Positions 6,976 through 15,733 of a DNA stretch of 31,362 bases are shown in pieces. The stretch is from the NCBI GenBank assembly GCA_964426915.1, contig CAYRTD010000027.1, forward strand, positions 1 to 31,362, read 5' to 3'. A program made the position numbers and the translations under genes. How positions within the stretch are numbered: position 1 is the stretch's first letter; each line of letters begins with the position of its first letter. Origin of the DNA: CAYRTD01 sp964426915. GTDB lineage: Bacteria > Bacteroidota > Bacteroidia > Bacteroidales > GCA-2748055. The notes below the pieces were generated by a model that was given only the letters and a program-made list of their open reading frames with translations, searched no databases and was not told where the DNA came from.

Positions 6976-8565
6976 ATGAGAATACTGACATATATATTAT
7001 TTCTTATAATCAGCTTTCATCCTGCATATCCGCAGGAAACAGGAAATGAAATTCTCCGCGTGATCGACTCCTCCGATATTATCCTTTTAAAGGACGTTCT
7101 CGAAAATGACCGGATCGATCAAAGGATAGGACCGGATAGTCTCACAGCCCTTACATATGCAGTTACTAAACGCGACAAAAAAATAGTTAGGCTGCTTATA
7201 AAAAAAGGGGCAGATGTGAATGTTTTTTCCGGTGAACTGACTCCGCTGATGTGGGCATCAAGATTGAAGGACCCTGAATTGGTCCGTATTCTTCTGGAAA
7301 GTGGAAGCAATCCCGATCAGGTAAATCCCAAAGGTATCACTGCGCTTATGTTCGCAGGATTAAGTGGTTGCATGGAATGTGCCAAAATGCTTGTTGAATG
7401 GGGGGCTAATCCTGGTGCAATGAATATCTACGGGAAGGATCCGTATTATTATGCCCGAACTGCCGGAAATTATTTGATGGCCGATTATTTGAGACTCAAA
7501 GCTCTTGAGTTTAAAGGATTTTCAGAAGATACTTTTGATGGCCCGCATATTGAATGGATCGGCGATGAACGTGTAAGGATGAAATATTTTCTCTATAAAT
7601 CAGGTTCACAAAAGGCCGGAAGAATTATAAAAAAAAGGAAGGTTCCTGAACCGGGATCAGTTCTGCAGGGCTTAAAATCCGATGCAGGAAGGTTTTTTAC
7701 TGAAAATGAAATTACTCCGGAGAGGTCGGAATTTCAAAGTGTGGACAGTGTTTTTGTTTTTGGTGATATTCATGGGAATTACAGCAAATTTGTGACAGTA
7801 ATGAAGAACTCAGGGATCATCAATGAAGATATGAACTGGGAATGGGGCAAAGGACATCTTGTGCTTATCGGCGATGTTTTTGATAAGGGAAATCATGTTA
7901 CTGAACTATTATGGCTGATTAAATTGTTGCAGCATCAGGCCGAAAAGGCTGGGGGGAAAGTTCATCTTCTTTTAGGAAATCATGAAGTAATGAACTTGCA
8001 GGGAGATAACCGCTACATTTCTGATGAATATTTTTTCCTGTCTGAAAAAGCAGGTTTCAGCTACACCGGACTGTTCGATTCATCACACGAGCTTGGAAGA
8101 TGGCTTCATTCGCTAAACACTGTGGTTGTTATAAATGACATGCTTTTTGTCCATGCTGGAATATCTCCTGAATTGCTGGCATTACAACTTGGTCCCGCAG
8201 AGTTAAATAAATTGATGCGAAATTATCTCAGCAAGGATCAAGATTCAATTAATCAGGAAGATAGTATTTACTCTTTAATTTTGGGAGAAAAAGGACCTTT
8301 ATGGTACCGGGGTTATCTTATGGACACAAATACTACTGAGGGTATTTCTCACCGTGCAGTAAAAGAAACGCTGAATTTTTATCAGGTGAATAAGATCATA
8401 TACGGGCACACAGCAGACAAGAATTTTCGTACCGGTTTTAACAATAGTACGATATGTGTTGATGTATCAGTTAATGCCGGGGAAAAAGGAGAGCATGCGC
8501 TCCTGGTAAAAGAAGGAAAGTTTTTTAAAGTCTATGCCGATGGAGAAAGCAGACCCCTTTTTTGA
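6976..8565 (+). CDS. Secreted ankyrin-repeat / PPP-type metallophosphatase fusion
   Basis: 529 residues. A signal peptide covers about 1-19 (ILTYILFLIISFHPAYPQ). Three to four ankyrin repeats fill about 50-165 (DSLTALTYAVTKRDKKIVRLL, ELTPLMWASRLKDPELVRILL, GITALMFAGLSGCMECAKMLV). A calcineurin-like phosphatase domain follows with metal-binding motifs GDIHGNY (263-), GDVFDKG (299-), GNHE (334-), VHAG (H393) and YGHT (H478). The GDxHG/GDxxDxG/GNHE set is that of PPP-family phosphatases, most like the Shewanella-like (Shelph) group, in which the second motif is usually GDxxDRG; here K replaces R. The signal peptide predicts a periplasmic enzyme acting on phosphoproteins or other phosphomonoesters; the substrate is unknown. 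The ankyrin part probably mediates binding. The gene stands alone behind the repeat element, 183 bp ahead of the next gene. Confidence 0.85.
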   Translation: MRILTYILFLIISFHPAYPQETGNEILRVIDSSDIILLKDVLENDRIDQRIGPDSLTALTYAVTKRDKKIVRLLIKKGADVNVFSGELTPLMWASRLKDPELVRILLESGSNPDQVNPKGITALMFAGLSGCMECAKMLVEWGANPGAMNIYGKDPYYYARTAGNYLMADYLRLKALEFKGFSEDTFDGPHIEWIGDERVRMKYFLYKSGSQKAGRIIKKRKVPEPGSVLQGLKSDAGRFFTENEITPERSEFQSVDSVFVFGDIHGNYSKFVTVMKNSGIINEDMNWEWGKGHLVLIGDVFDKGNHVTELLWLIKLLQHQAEKAGGKVHLLLGNHEVMNLQGDNRYISDEYFFLSEKAGFSYTGLFDSSHELGRWLHSLNTVVVINDMLFVHAGISPELLALQLGPAELNKLMRNYLSKDQDSINQEDSIYSLILGEKGPLWYRGYLMDTNTTEGISHRAVKETLNFYQVNKIIYGHTADKNFRTGFNNSTICVDVSVNAGEKGEHALLVKEGKFFKVYADGESRPLF

Positions 8566-8748
8566 AATTAGTGATCATTTTTACTTTTTCCTGAAAAAAA
8601 TGGATTATTGTACGTTTTCAAACAGCATCGTTCGTAAACGGGCAGTAGTTAAAAACGGATTTAGGAGCTAACTGCCAAAAATACAGTAAATAACAATCGT
8701 TGGTACGGTTTTGGGTAAAATTTTATTGGAGAATTTAAAGATGTATTC

Positions 8749-9858
8749 ATGAAGATCGTATTGATTTATCTATTTGTTTCCTACACAGGAATTTTTAGTT
8801 TGAATTCTCTCAGAGGGGCCGTCATGTCTGATGGAAAAAAGGGATTAGATTCTATCCCTCAAAAAAAGACAGAGGTAAAAGAGCTTTTCAGATCTGATAA
8901 GCTGCTGGAAATTACCCTTTTGGTCGATGATCTCAAAGCTTTGAGAAAGGATGTTGGAGAAACTCCTTCCTGGCACAAGGGGCTGATAACTTATATTACA
9001 GAAGACAGTATTCCTGTGAGTTTGCAGATTAAAGTGAAAGCTAGGGGGGGGTATCGAAAAGATCCTTCCAATTGCAGTTTCCCTCCTCTAAAAGTGAATT
9101 TTAAGAAAAACAATGTTGATAACACTGTCTTTGCCGGACAAAATAAGATCAAACTGGTGACCCATTGCCGTAACAGGTCCGAGGAATTCAACCAGTATGT
9201 CTTAAAGGAATTTCTTGCCTACCGCATCTATAATATTCTTACGGAAAGAAGTTACAGGGTCCGGTATTCCCTAATCACCTATGTAGATGGAAAAAGAAGA
9301 TACGAACCCATCAAAAGATACGGGTTTTTTATCGAAGGTACCCGGGACATGGCAGAAAGGAATGGTTGTACCCATGTTAAGGTAAGTAGTATACCCCAGG
9401 AATATACAGACTTTTTTTATCAGGATCTTTTATCGGTTTTTCAGTATATGATTGGCAATACAGACTGGTCGGTTCCCGGAAGACACAATATTAAACTAAT
9501 TCAGGAAAAGCCTGACCATAGGCCGGTTCCCGTTCCATACGATTTCGACTGGACAGGGATTGTTAATCCTGTTTATGCCAAACCCTCCGAAAAACTTGGC
9601 ATCAAAACCGTTGAAGAGAGGATCTTCAGGGGATTTGAGAAAGATATGGAATATTATTACAGGATTTTTGAAATTTTTCTTCAAAAGAAAGAGCAAATAT
9701 ATGCTCTTTCCCGGGAATGTCATCTCAATGAAAAACACCAAAAAAGGGTTTATGCATACCTTGATGATTTTTATGAAATTATTGTTAATGAAAAAATGCT
9801 GGCCAGAGAATTCATTCAAAAGGCACGGACTCCAAATTCAGACTACTGGGGAAAATAA
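8749..9858 (+). CDS. CotH-kinase-like exported protein
   Basis: 369 residues with an N-terminal hydrophobic export signal (about 1-24). The pattern is that of the CotH atypical-kinase fold: a basic KARGGYRK segment (97-104) leading into PLKVNFKK, a K-rich strand, a long helix EFNQYVLKEFLAYRIYNIL, then GNTDW (236-240) with HN (246-247) and YDFDW (264-268). In characterised CotH proteins the equivalent GNtD and DxD aspartates are catalytic and metal-binding, so D238 and D265/D267 are candidates here. CotH enzymes phosphorylate secreted or spore-coat proteins. The assignment rests on motif order only; overall similarity looks remote. It follows the ankyrin-phosphatase gene on the same strand, so a secreted kinase/phosphatase pairing is possible but unproven. 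Confidence 0.6.
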   Translation: MKIVLIYLFVSYTGIFSLNSLRGAVMSDGKKGLDSIPQKKTEVKELFRSDKLLEITLLVDDLKALRKDVGETPSWHKGLITYITEDSIPVSLQIKVKARGGYRKDPSNCSFPPLKVNFKKNNVDNTVFAGQNKIKLVTHCRNRSEEFNQYVLKEFLAYRIYNILTERSYRVRYSLITYVDGKRRYEPIKRYGFFIEGTRDMAERNGCTHVKVSSIPQEYTDFFYQDLLSVFQYMIGNTDWSVPGRHNIKLIQEKPDHRPVPVPYDFDWTGIVNPVYAKPSEKLGIKTVEERIFRGFEKDMEYYYRIFEIFLQKKEQIYALSRECHLNEKHQKRVYAYLDDFYEIIVNEKMLAREFIQKARTPNSDYWGK

Positions 9859-9937
9859 AGTGAATCATTTTTCCCGCACCCCTCCAAATATATACATTTA
9901 TACATAATTCAATTTGATGAATTGTTGAGATACATGC

Positions 9938-9969
9938 TTGATAATCCCAAGTATTTTTATTTATCTTTA
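9938..9969 (+). promoter_or_regulatory. Candidate Bacteroidota-type promoter for hppA
   Basis: TTG at 9938-9940 is followed after 21 bp by TATCTTTA (9962-9969), which matches TAnnTTTG except for the final base. It lies about 120 bp upstream of the hppA start. It was found by eye only. Confidence 0.3.
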
Positions 9970-9987
9970 CGCCTTATTTTTTAAAAT

Positions 9988-10009
9988 GAAAGCCGGCAAA
10001 TGGGCTTTC
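9988..10009 (+). promoter_or_regulatory. Hairpin in the hppA leader
   Basis: GAAAGCC (9988-9994) pairs with GGCTTTC (10003-10009) around an 8-base loop. It sits between the candidate promoter and the start codon, with no T-run after it, so it is more likely a leader structure than a terminator for the gene ending at 9858. Confidence 0.3.
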
Positions 10010-10089
10010 CTTCTGATTAGAAAGTTTCAAGAGTGTGTTGAAATATATTTAACCTGATAAATAATTATTTAAATCAAAACTTTAATCAC

Positions 10090-12417
10090 ATGGAAGCACT
10101 TACTGTACTCCAGGTGGAGGCGGTTAATGCAACGGTAAAAGAATTCTGGTTTATACCGATTGCATCCGTACTTGCACTTGTTTTTGCATGGTTTTTCTTC
10201 AAATCGATGATGAAAAACTCAGAAGGAACAGACAGAATGAAGGAAATTGCCCAATATGTCCGGGAAGGAGCAAATGCCTATTTAAACAGGCAATACCGGG
10301 TAGTAGCGATGGTTTTTGGCGTCATTCTTATTCTCCTTACTATACTGGCTTATTTCAATGTCCAAAACCCCTTTGTACCCATAGCTTTTCTTACAGGTGG
10401 TTTTTTCTCAGGTCTTTGCGGATACCTTGGAATGAAAACTGCAACTTTTGCATCAGCAAGAACGGCTCACGGAGCTTCACAATCGCTGAACAAGGGTCTT
10501 CAGATAGCTTTCAGAAGTGGAGCTGTTATGGGTCTTGTGGTTGTTGGATTTGCACTTCTTGATATTTCATTATGGTACATTATTCTCACCAAACTGGTTT
10601 ATACAACCGAGCATATGCAAAACGGACTTTATTTTCTTGGACTCGATTTTGTACATGAAGGAATGAGCCAGAAGGAAAAAATGATAGAGATCACAGCCAC
10701 CATGCTTACCTTTGGTATGGGAGCTTCAACCCAGGCATTATTCGCACGTGTTGGTGGAGGTATTTATACAAAAGCCGCTGATGTAGGTGCCGACCTCGTA
10801 GGTAAAGTTGAAGCAGGAATTCCAGAGGATGATCCAAGGAACCCTGCAACTATTGCCGATAATGTTGGTGATAATGTTGGTGATGTGGCCGGAATGGGAG
10901 CAGACCTTTATGAATCCTATGCGGGTTCTATTCTCGCAACCGCTGCACTGGGAGCTGCAATTCCTGCACTTTCGGGAGAAGAGCAAATAACAAAAATTGT
11001 TGCCCCGATGCTTGTAGCCGGGATCGGTATCATTCTATCCATCATTGGAATTTTTATGGTTCGCACCAAAGAATCTGCGAACCAGAAAAACCTCCTAAAC
11101 GCCTTGCTGCTGGGAACTGGCGGCAGTTCAGTATTTATTCTGGTTGCCATGGCTATTATGGCCTACTTTGACTGGATCACATGGGGAGTCTTCGGTTCTG
11201 TTGTAGCCGGGTTACTTGCCGGAGTGATAATCGGACAGGCCACGGAATATTTTACCTCTGATGAGTACAAACCTACCAAAGGTATTGCAAGACAAGCTCA
11301 ACAAGGTCCGGCCACTACAATTATCGATGGTGTTGCAGTCGGTATGTTTTCAACCTGGCTACCTGTACTCACTATTGTTTTCGGAATAATCGCTGCTTTC
11401 TGGTCTGCTGGTGGTTTTACGAATTTTGCAACCGGTGTTTACGGAATCGGATTTGCTGCTGTGGGTATGCTCTCAACTCTAGGTATAACCCTCGCCACAG
11501 ATGCTTTCGGTCCTATTGCAGATAATGCAGGCGGAAATGCTGAAATGGCTGAACTTCCTCCTGAAGTTCGTGAAAGAACTGATGCCCTTGATATGCTCGG
11601 CAATACCACTGCTGCTACAGGTAAAGGTTTTGCCATTGGATCTGCTGCGCTTACTGCCCTCGCCTTGCTTGCCGCTTATATTGAAGAGGTGAAACTTTGG
11701 ATAGGAAAAATTGCCAGCGGAACTGCGGAGGGTATACAGGAAGTTGGTAATATTGTATTCTATACCAATGAGATACCGGTTGTAATGGAAGGGCAAAGAG
11801 CTGTCGCAATTTCAACTGCTCATATCGATGATTTTGTAGCTGCATACAATCTTTCTATTTTTAATCCTTTACTTCTGGGCGGTATATTTATAGGAGCCAT
11901 GATGGCTTTTGTATTCTGTTCCATGACGATGAAAGCCGTAGGTCGTGCGGCAGGAGCAATGGTTGATGAAGTAAGACGTCAGTTTAAGGAAATGCCCGGG
12001 ATCATGAAAGGAACAACTACTCCTGATTATGCAAGGTGCGTTGAAATATCCACAAAAGGTGCACAACGCGAAATGATTGTCCCATCTCTTGTGGCTATCG
12101 TCGTACCTATAGTGGTCGGTATTATATTTGGTGTTGCCGGTGTGGTAGGTCTTCTGGTCGGCGGACTTACAGCAGGTTTCACACTGGCTGTTATGCTTAA
12201 TAACGCCGGGGGTGCGTGGGACAATGCGAAGAAGTTTGTGGAAAAAGGTAATTACGGAGGAAAGGGAAGTGAAACCCACAAAGCCAGTGTTGTTGGTGAT
12301 ACTGTAGGAGATCCTTTTAAAGATACTTCCGGACCATCATTGAACATACTTATTAAACTGATGACTATGGTGTCTGTTGTTATGGCAGGCCTTACAGTAG
12401 CTGCCAGTTTTGTATAG
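10090..12417 (+). CDS. hppA: K+-dependent membrane-bound ion-pumping pyrophosphatase
   Basis: 775 residues, dominated by hydrophobic helices (the family has about 16). The pyrophosphate/Mg-binding region is intact: KAADVGADLVGKVEAG, then EDDPRNPATIADNVGDNVGD and YESYAGS (about 230-285). The second acidic cluster ATDAFGPIADNAGGNAEM and the C-terminal VVGDTVGDPFKDTSGPS are also present. In GNTTAATGKG (504-513), alanine A508 and glycine G511 occupy the positions that are Lys and Thr in K+-independent pumps, so this is a K+-dependent type. Such enzymes hydrolyse cytoplasmic pyrophosphate and export Na+, H+ or both; the ion cannot be decided here by eye, though Bacteroidota members are often Na+ or Na+/H+ pumps. 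The gene is monocistronic and ends in a strong terminator. Confidence 0.97.
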   Translation: MEALTVLQVEAVNATVKEFWFIPIASVLALVFAWFFFKSMMKNSEGTDRMKEIAQYVREGANAYLNRQYRVVAMVFGVILILLTILAYFNVQNPFVPIAFLTGGFFSGLCGYLGMKTATFASARTAHGASQSLNKGLQIAFRSGAVMGLVVVGFALLDISLWYIILTKLVYTTEHMQNGLYFLGLDFVHEGMSQKEKMIEITATMLTFGMGASTQALFARVGGGIYTKAADVGADLVGKVEAGIPEDDPRNPATIADNVGDNVGDVAGMGADLYESYAGSILATAALGAAIPALSGEEQITKIVAPMLVAGIGIILSIIGIFMVRTKESANQKNLLNALLLGTGGSSVFILVAMAIMAYFDWITWGVFGSVVAGLLAGVIIGQATEYFTSDEYKPTKGIARQAQQGPATTIIDGVAVGMFSTWLPVLTIVFGIIAAFWSAGGFTNFATGVYGIGFAAVGMLSTLGITLATDAFGPIADNAGGNAEMAELPPEVRERTDALDMLGNTTAATGKGFAIGSAALTALALLAAYIEEVKLWIGKIASGTAEGIQEVGNIVFYTNEIPVVMEGQRAVAISTAHIDDFVAAYNLSIFNPLLLGGIFIGAMMAFVFCSMTMKAVGRAAGAMVDEVRRQFKEMPGIMKGTTTPDYARCVEISTKGAQREMIVPSLVAIVVPIVVGIIFGVAGVVGLLVGGLTAGFTLAVMLNNAGGAWDNAKKFVEKGNYGGKGSETHKASVVGDTVGDPFKDTSGPSLNILIKLMTMVSVVMAGLTVAASFV

Positions 12418-12440
12418 CAGTTGTAGTGATGAGTAAAACT

Positions 12441-12475
12441 AAAAAGAGGCTGTCCAAAAAGGCAGCCTCTTTATT
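12441..12475. terminator. Bidirectional intrinsic terminator after hppA
   Basis: AAAGAGGCTG (12443-12452) pairs with CAGCCTCTTT (12463-12472), flanked by A-run and T-run, so it can serve hppA on + and the collagen-like gene on -. The same hairpin, almost base for base, recurs at 15991-16025. Confidence 0.85.
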
Positions 12476-12518
12476 GGATGAAATATAACCTTAAATGGTA
12501 TAATAAGAAATAAAATAT

Positions 12519-13478
12519 CTATAATGTAAATCCTATTTCTGAAGCCATTTTTAAGAGACCCTGGTCCTCTAATTGTTTTGCTAATTGAACATATTCACCT
12601 TGTATAAGAACAATCTTGAAATCTATATCCTCTGATAAACCTCCGCTAACTACCCAGGCGAACTGCCAACTAAATTCAAGATTAAAAGTAGTTATAATAC
12701 TGGGTTTTTGAGGAAAAGGGGCATGGATGGTTGTGACGTTTTTTATGACATCACATTTTAATGTCCTGACAGATCCAGTTTGCATGATCTCTGTTAATGG
12801 CAAAATGGTATATATTGTATCTTTACTTAGAGTTTCAGAGTTTGTTTCTTTTTGATAAATCAATACAGCTCCATTCTTATGTATATCTGAAGTAAGAGCA
12901 GGAAATTCGACTTTTCTAGTGAAGATAGTTGAACCAGTATATGTATCTTCTTCCCAATCACTAGTCAATATGGTCAGAGCATATGTTTTAACATTGGCAT
13001 TTCCATCGGCTCCTTTTAACTCAAGACCAGCACCCCAGGCGTTACTTGTTTTTGGTCCATATAAGAGAATATCGTCGGTGTCAAGATAGAAATCTCCATC
13101 CACACCTGTTGCCTGGTCAGGTGTTTCTGTTCCTGATAAGATAGTGTTGCCATCTTCTCCATCTTCTCCATCTTCTCCTTTAAGCATAAAGCTGTCAGTC
13201 CATTCTCCTGCGGTTTTTGGTCCGAACAACTCACCACTGGTGGTGTTCAGATAGTAGTCACCATCCTGTCCTGTGCCTGTTAAAGGGTCGTCAGTTCCGC
13301 TATATAATACGCTACCATCATTTCCTGCCGGGCCTTCCGGGCCGTTTTCCCCTTGTGGACCCATTGGTCCTTCTGGTCCCATTGGTCCCATTGGTCCTTC
13401 GTCACCTGTGCAAGCCCCGAAGACCATAATTACTCCAATAAACATTACTGCGAATAGATTTTTCTTTTTTGTTTTCAT
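12519..13478 (-). CDS. Collagen-like repeat lipoprotein
   Basis: 319 residues. It has a lipoprotein signal with lipobox VFGAC (acylated Cys23). A short collagen-type Gly-X-Y run follows (about 25-55: GPMGPMGPEGPMGPQG onward). Next come two copies of a ~50-residue module (about 56-108 and 109-160), each of the form SGTxxP...GxDGDFYLDT...LxGPKT...W...LKG followed by another G-rich GEDGEDGEDG-like stretch. The C-terminal ~155 residues form an unrecognised, probably beta-rich domain. Such modules occur in surface fibres and phage-tail-like proteins. It is expected to be anchored in the outer membrane or exposed on the surface. It lies downstream of the TPR/HTH regulator on the same strand, separated by 131 bp that contain phased GGACAA repeats, so it is a candidate target of that regulator. 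Confidence 0.82.
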   Translation of the reverse strand: MKTKKKNLFAVMFIGVIMVFGACTGDEGPMGPMGPEGPMGPQGENGPEGPAGNDGSVLYSGTDDPLTGTGQDGDYYLNTTSGELFGPKTAGEWTDSFMLKGEDGEDGEDGNTILSGTETPDQATGVDGDFYLDTDDILLYGPKTSNAWGAGLELKGADGNANVKTYALTILTSDWEEDTYTGSTIFTRKVEFPALTSDIHKNGAVLIYQKETNSETLSKDTIYTILPLTEIMQTGSVRTLKCDVIKNVTTIHAPFPQKPSIITTFNLEFSWQFAWVVSGGLSEDIDFKIVLIQGEYVQLAKQLEDQGLLKMASEIGFTL

Positions 13479-13544
13479 AAAAATTGGATTTAAGTGAAAG
13501 CTTAAATCTATGATATATCAACCCAATTAAATTATATTCAGGCC

Positions 13545-13582
13545 GGACAATTGCTGGACAAATGATGACGATTATTGGACAA
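13545..13582 (-). promoter_or_regulatory. Three phased GGACAA direct repeats upstream of the collagen-like gene
   Basis: GGACAA occurs at 13545-13550, 13556-13561 and 13577-13582, with start-to-start spacings of 11 and 21 bp, about one and two helical turns. On the gene's own strand the repeat reads TTGTCC. The nearest copy is 67 bp upstream of the start codon. This geometry suits a regulator binding on one DNA face. Confidence 0.4.
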
Positions 13583-13609
13583 AAGATCTGTTCGGGTAGT
13601 AAAAAAACG

Positions 13610-15526
13610 TTAGTTAATAGACAGTAGAAAATCGAATAATGATTTATTCCCGTTGAGTGAAAATTTCTTTTTTAACCGGTATTTGGCTTTTTGAACAGCT
13701 TCCTGAGAGACTGATAACAGCAGGGCTATCTCTTTATTGCTAAGGTTCATTAATACATAAGCACTAAGTCTTAGATCGTGAGTAGTAAGAGAAGAGTATT
13801 GGTTTTTTAGGGTTTTAAAAAAATCTGGATGCACTGACTCAAAATGAATGCGGAAACTATCCCAGTCATTAACCGGATTCAACTGATTCTCAATTTCTGT
13901 TTTAAGGCTTGCCAGTTTCTGGGAATTACCATTATCTTCAACTTCAAATTTTTTTATCACTTGTAAGAGGCGGTGGAGGGTTTCACTTTTATTAATAGTG
14001 CCGGCAGCTGCAATCGCCAGTTCTCGATTTTTATGTGCTATTTTCTGTTCTAATTGTTCACGTTCATGGTTGCGTAAGGTTTTCGATATCTTCAATTGAT
14101 TGGTTAAAACCATTTTTTCCGATTCTGCTTGTTTATTTTCAGCCGACAAACGCTGATTGTTAAGCTTTTCCACTTCCAACCTCATGTTATAAAGGTTTTC
14201 TTTGTGCTTGTGTATCTCTTTGTTTTTATTGCTTACCTGAATTTTTTGCCAGAAGAAAAAACCCAGGGATAAGACCAGGAGCAGGAGCAAAACGATCATA
14301 ATATATTGAGTTTTCTGGATCTTACCAGCCATTGCAGATTCAAGAGTGAGTTGCTCAATCTGGTTCTGTTTTTTCTCAGTGTCATAGAGTATTGTCAGGT
14401 CTGCTATGTACTGTTGATTCTCCTGACTAACGATTTGGTCATTTAATTGTCTGGATTTTTTATAGTAATTAAATGCCTGAGATAGATTCCCTTTCTTACT
14501 ATACAGTTCATAATACAAATCATATGCCTGTAATAAATGACTCTGATTGCCTGTTCTTTTTGCTATATATGTTCCGTTATCCAGATAATAAAGGGAACTG
14601 TCCAATTGTCCTGTCTGAATAAAATACCAGGCCATATTGAGTTGAGAAGTAATGATATATGAACTGTCGCCAACAGCTTTTGCCAATTGCATGGCGGGCT
14701 CTAAATATAGTGAGGCGATTTCAGGCATGCCCTTCCTTAGGTATATTTGACTAATGCTATTATAGCATATTGATTTGCCAAAATCTGAATTAATTTCCTT
14801 GTTATATAATAGTGATTGATTATGGTATAGTAATGCCGAGTCCAGTAATCCCATCATTTCGTAAGCATCTCCTATACAATGATTGTCAATTGCTATTCCT
14901 AAATCACTTTCAAGTTTTTTTTCTGATTCCAGGGCCAGCTTATAATGTGATATTGCTTTTTTATATTGTTTTAGTTGACCGTGTAGACTACCAATACCCT
15001 GATTTGCAACAGCTATACCTTTTATTATCTGTTTGTTTTGTGGATTTTTTCGGCTGGCTATATTCAACGCCTTGCTGTAGCAATCCATAGCTGACCTTAT
15101 AGCCGACTTTCGCCTATATACCACTCCCAGCATGTTCAACGAGGTTATTTGTAACAGTTCATTATCTACTTCCAGAGATAATGCATAAGCTTTTTTATGG
15201 TATTCAAGAGCAACAGGGTAATTAGTGGCATTAAGGGCATTTTTTCCCAGTAAATTATAAATATACGATAAGCTGATATAGTTTTTTTGGGTTTTAAACT
15301 CTGATTCTAAATCCTGTAACAGCTTGCTATCTGAAATAACATTCCGAAGGAAGTGTGAGGGATCGTAAATATTTAAGTTCTCTTGATTAATCATGAATCT
15401 GATTGAGTCTTCCCTGTTCAACTGAGCGGTAAGTATACTTGAAAAGGAGTTGACGATGAAGAATAGTAAGATCAAAATTCTTCTTGTTGTAGAAGGCATA
15501 ACTATAACATATCTGCCAAATCTCAT
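13610..15526 (-). CDS. Membrane-spanning TPR sensor/regulator with C-terminal helix-turn-helix
   Basis: 638 residues. A signal sequence (RRILILLFFIVNSFSSILTAQ) precedes a series of TPR-type helical repeats over about 90-380 (YPVALEYHKKAYALSLE, IRSAMDCYSKALNIAS, YKKAISHYKLALESEK). A transmembrane helix lies around 407-428 (IMIVLLLLLVLSLGFFFW), followed by a Lys/Glu-rich coiled coil (about 435-530). The C-terminal domain ends in a LuxR-like helix-turn-helix (LTTHDLRLSAYVLMNLSNKEIALLLSVSQEAVQKAKYRLKKK is the region, about 590-632). The layout puts the TPRs in the periplasm and the HTH in the cytoplasm, a one-component transmembrane regulator type common in Bacteroidota. MPSTTRR at 15499 is an alternative start. 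The signal and regulon are unknown; the downstream collagen-like gene is the obvious candidate. Confidence 0.88.
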   Translation of the reverse strand: MRFGRYVIVMPSTTRRILILLFFIVNSFSSILTAQLNREDSIRFMINQENLNIYDPSHFLRNVISDSKLLQDLESEFKTQKNYISLSYIYNLLGKNALNATNYPVALEYHKKAYALSLEVDNELLQITSLNMLGVVYRRKSAIRSAMDCYSKALNIASRKNPQNKQIIKGIAVANQGIGSLHGQLKQYKKAISHYKLALESEKKLESDLGIAIDNHCIGDAYEMMGLLDSALLYHNQSLLYNKEINSDFGKSICYNSISQIYLRKGMPEIASLYLEPAMQLAKAVGDSSYIITSQLNMAWYFIQTGQLDSSLYYLDNGTYIAKRTGNQSHLLQAYDLYYELYSKKGNLSQAFNYYKKSRQLNDQIVSQENQQYIADLTILYDTEKKQNQIEQLTLESAMAGKIQKTQYIMIVLLLLLVLSLGFFFWQKIQVSNKNKEIHKHKENLYNMRLEVEKLNNQRLSAENKQAESEKMVLTNQLKISKTLRNHEREQLEQKIAHKNRELAIAAAGTINKSETLHRLLQVIKKFEVEDNGNSQKLASLKTEIENQLNPVNDWDSFRIHFESVHPDFFKTLKNQYSSLTTHDLRLSAYVLMNLSNKEIALLLSVSQEAVQKAKYRLKKKFSLNGNKSLFDFLLSIN

Positions 15527-15558
15527 CTTTTGATATATTTTAGTTTGATAAATAATGC

Positions 15559-15718
15559 TAGTGTCATGTCAATCATGAAATGACTTTTTCATATATCCGG
15601 CTCGTTGGAACAACACCAAGAGCTGCGTCAAGACCTTCTAATACAAACCGTTGTTTTTCCCGGTCAATGGTTCGCATGCCTGTTTTTAATAAGCCATACT
15701 ATAATTGACATGACGCTA
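15559..15718. mobile_element. 160-bp miniature element with 15-bp terminal inverted repeats and TA ends
   Basis: TAGTGTCATGTCAAT (15559-15573) and ATTGACATGACGCTA (15704-15718) are inverted repeats with one mismatch. Both outermost dinucleotides are TA, as for elements that duplicate TA on insertion (IS630/Tc1-mariner style), though the family is not identified. On the minus strand a 34-codon frame (15677 to 15573, MRTIDREKQRF...) starts just inside one end and stops at the other. It looks like coding residue left by internal deletion of a larger element. Confidence 0.55.
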
Positions 15719-15733
15719 ATAACTTAAATATGA

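Noticed and set aside
9988..10009. Hairpin considered as terminator of the CotH-like gene
   Set aside because: It lacks a following T-run and lies 130 bp past the stop, inside the likely hppA leader.
13320..13420. Short-period repeats resembling a CRISPR or satellite array
   Set aside because: They are the Gly-X-Y codons of the collagen-like lipoprotein; there are no spacers.
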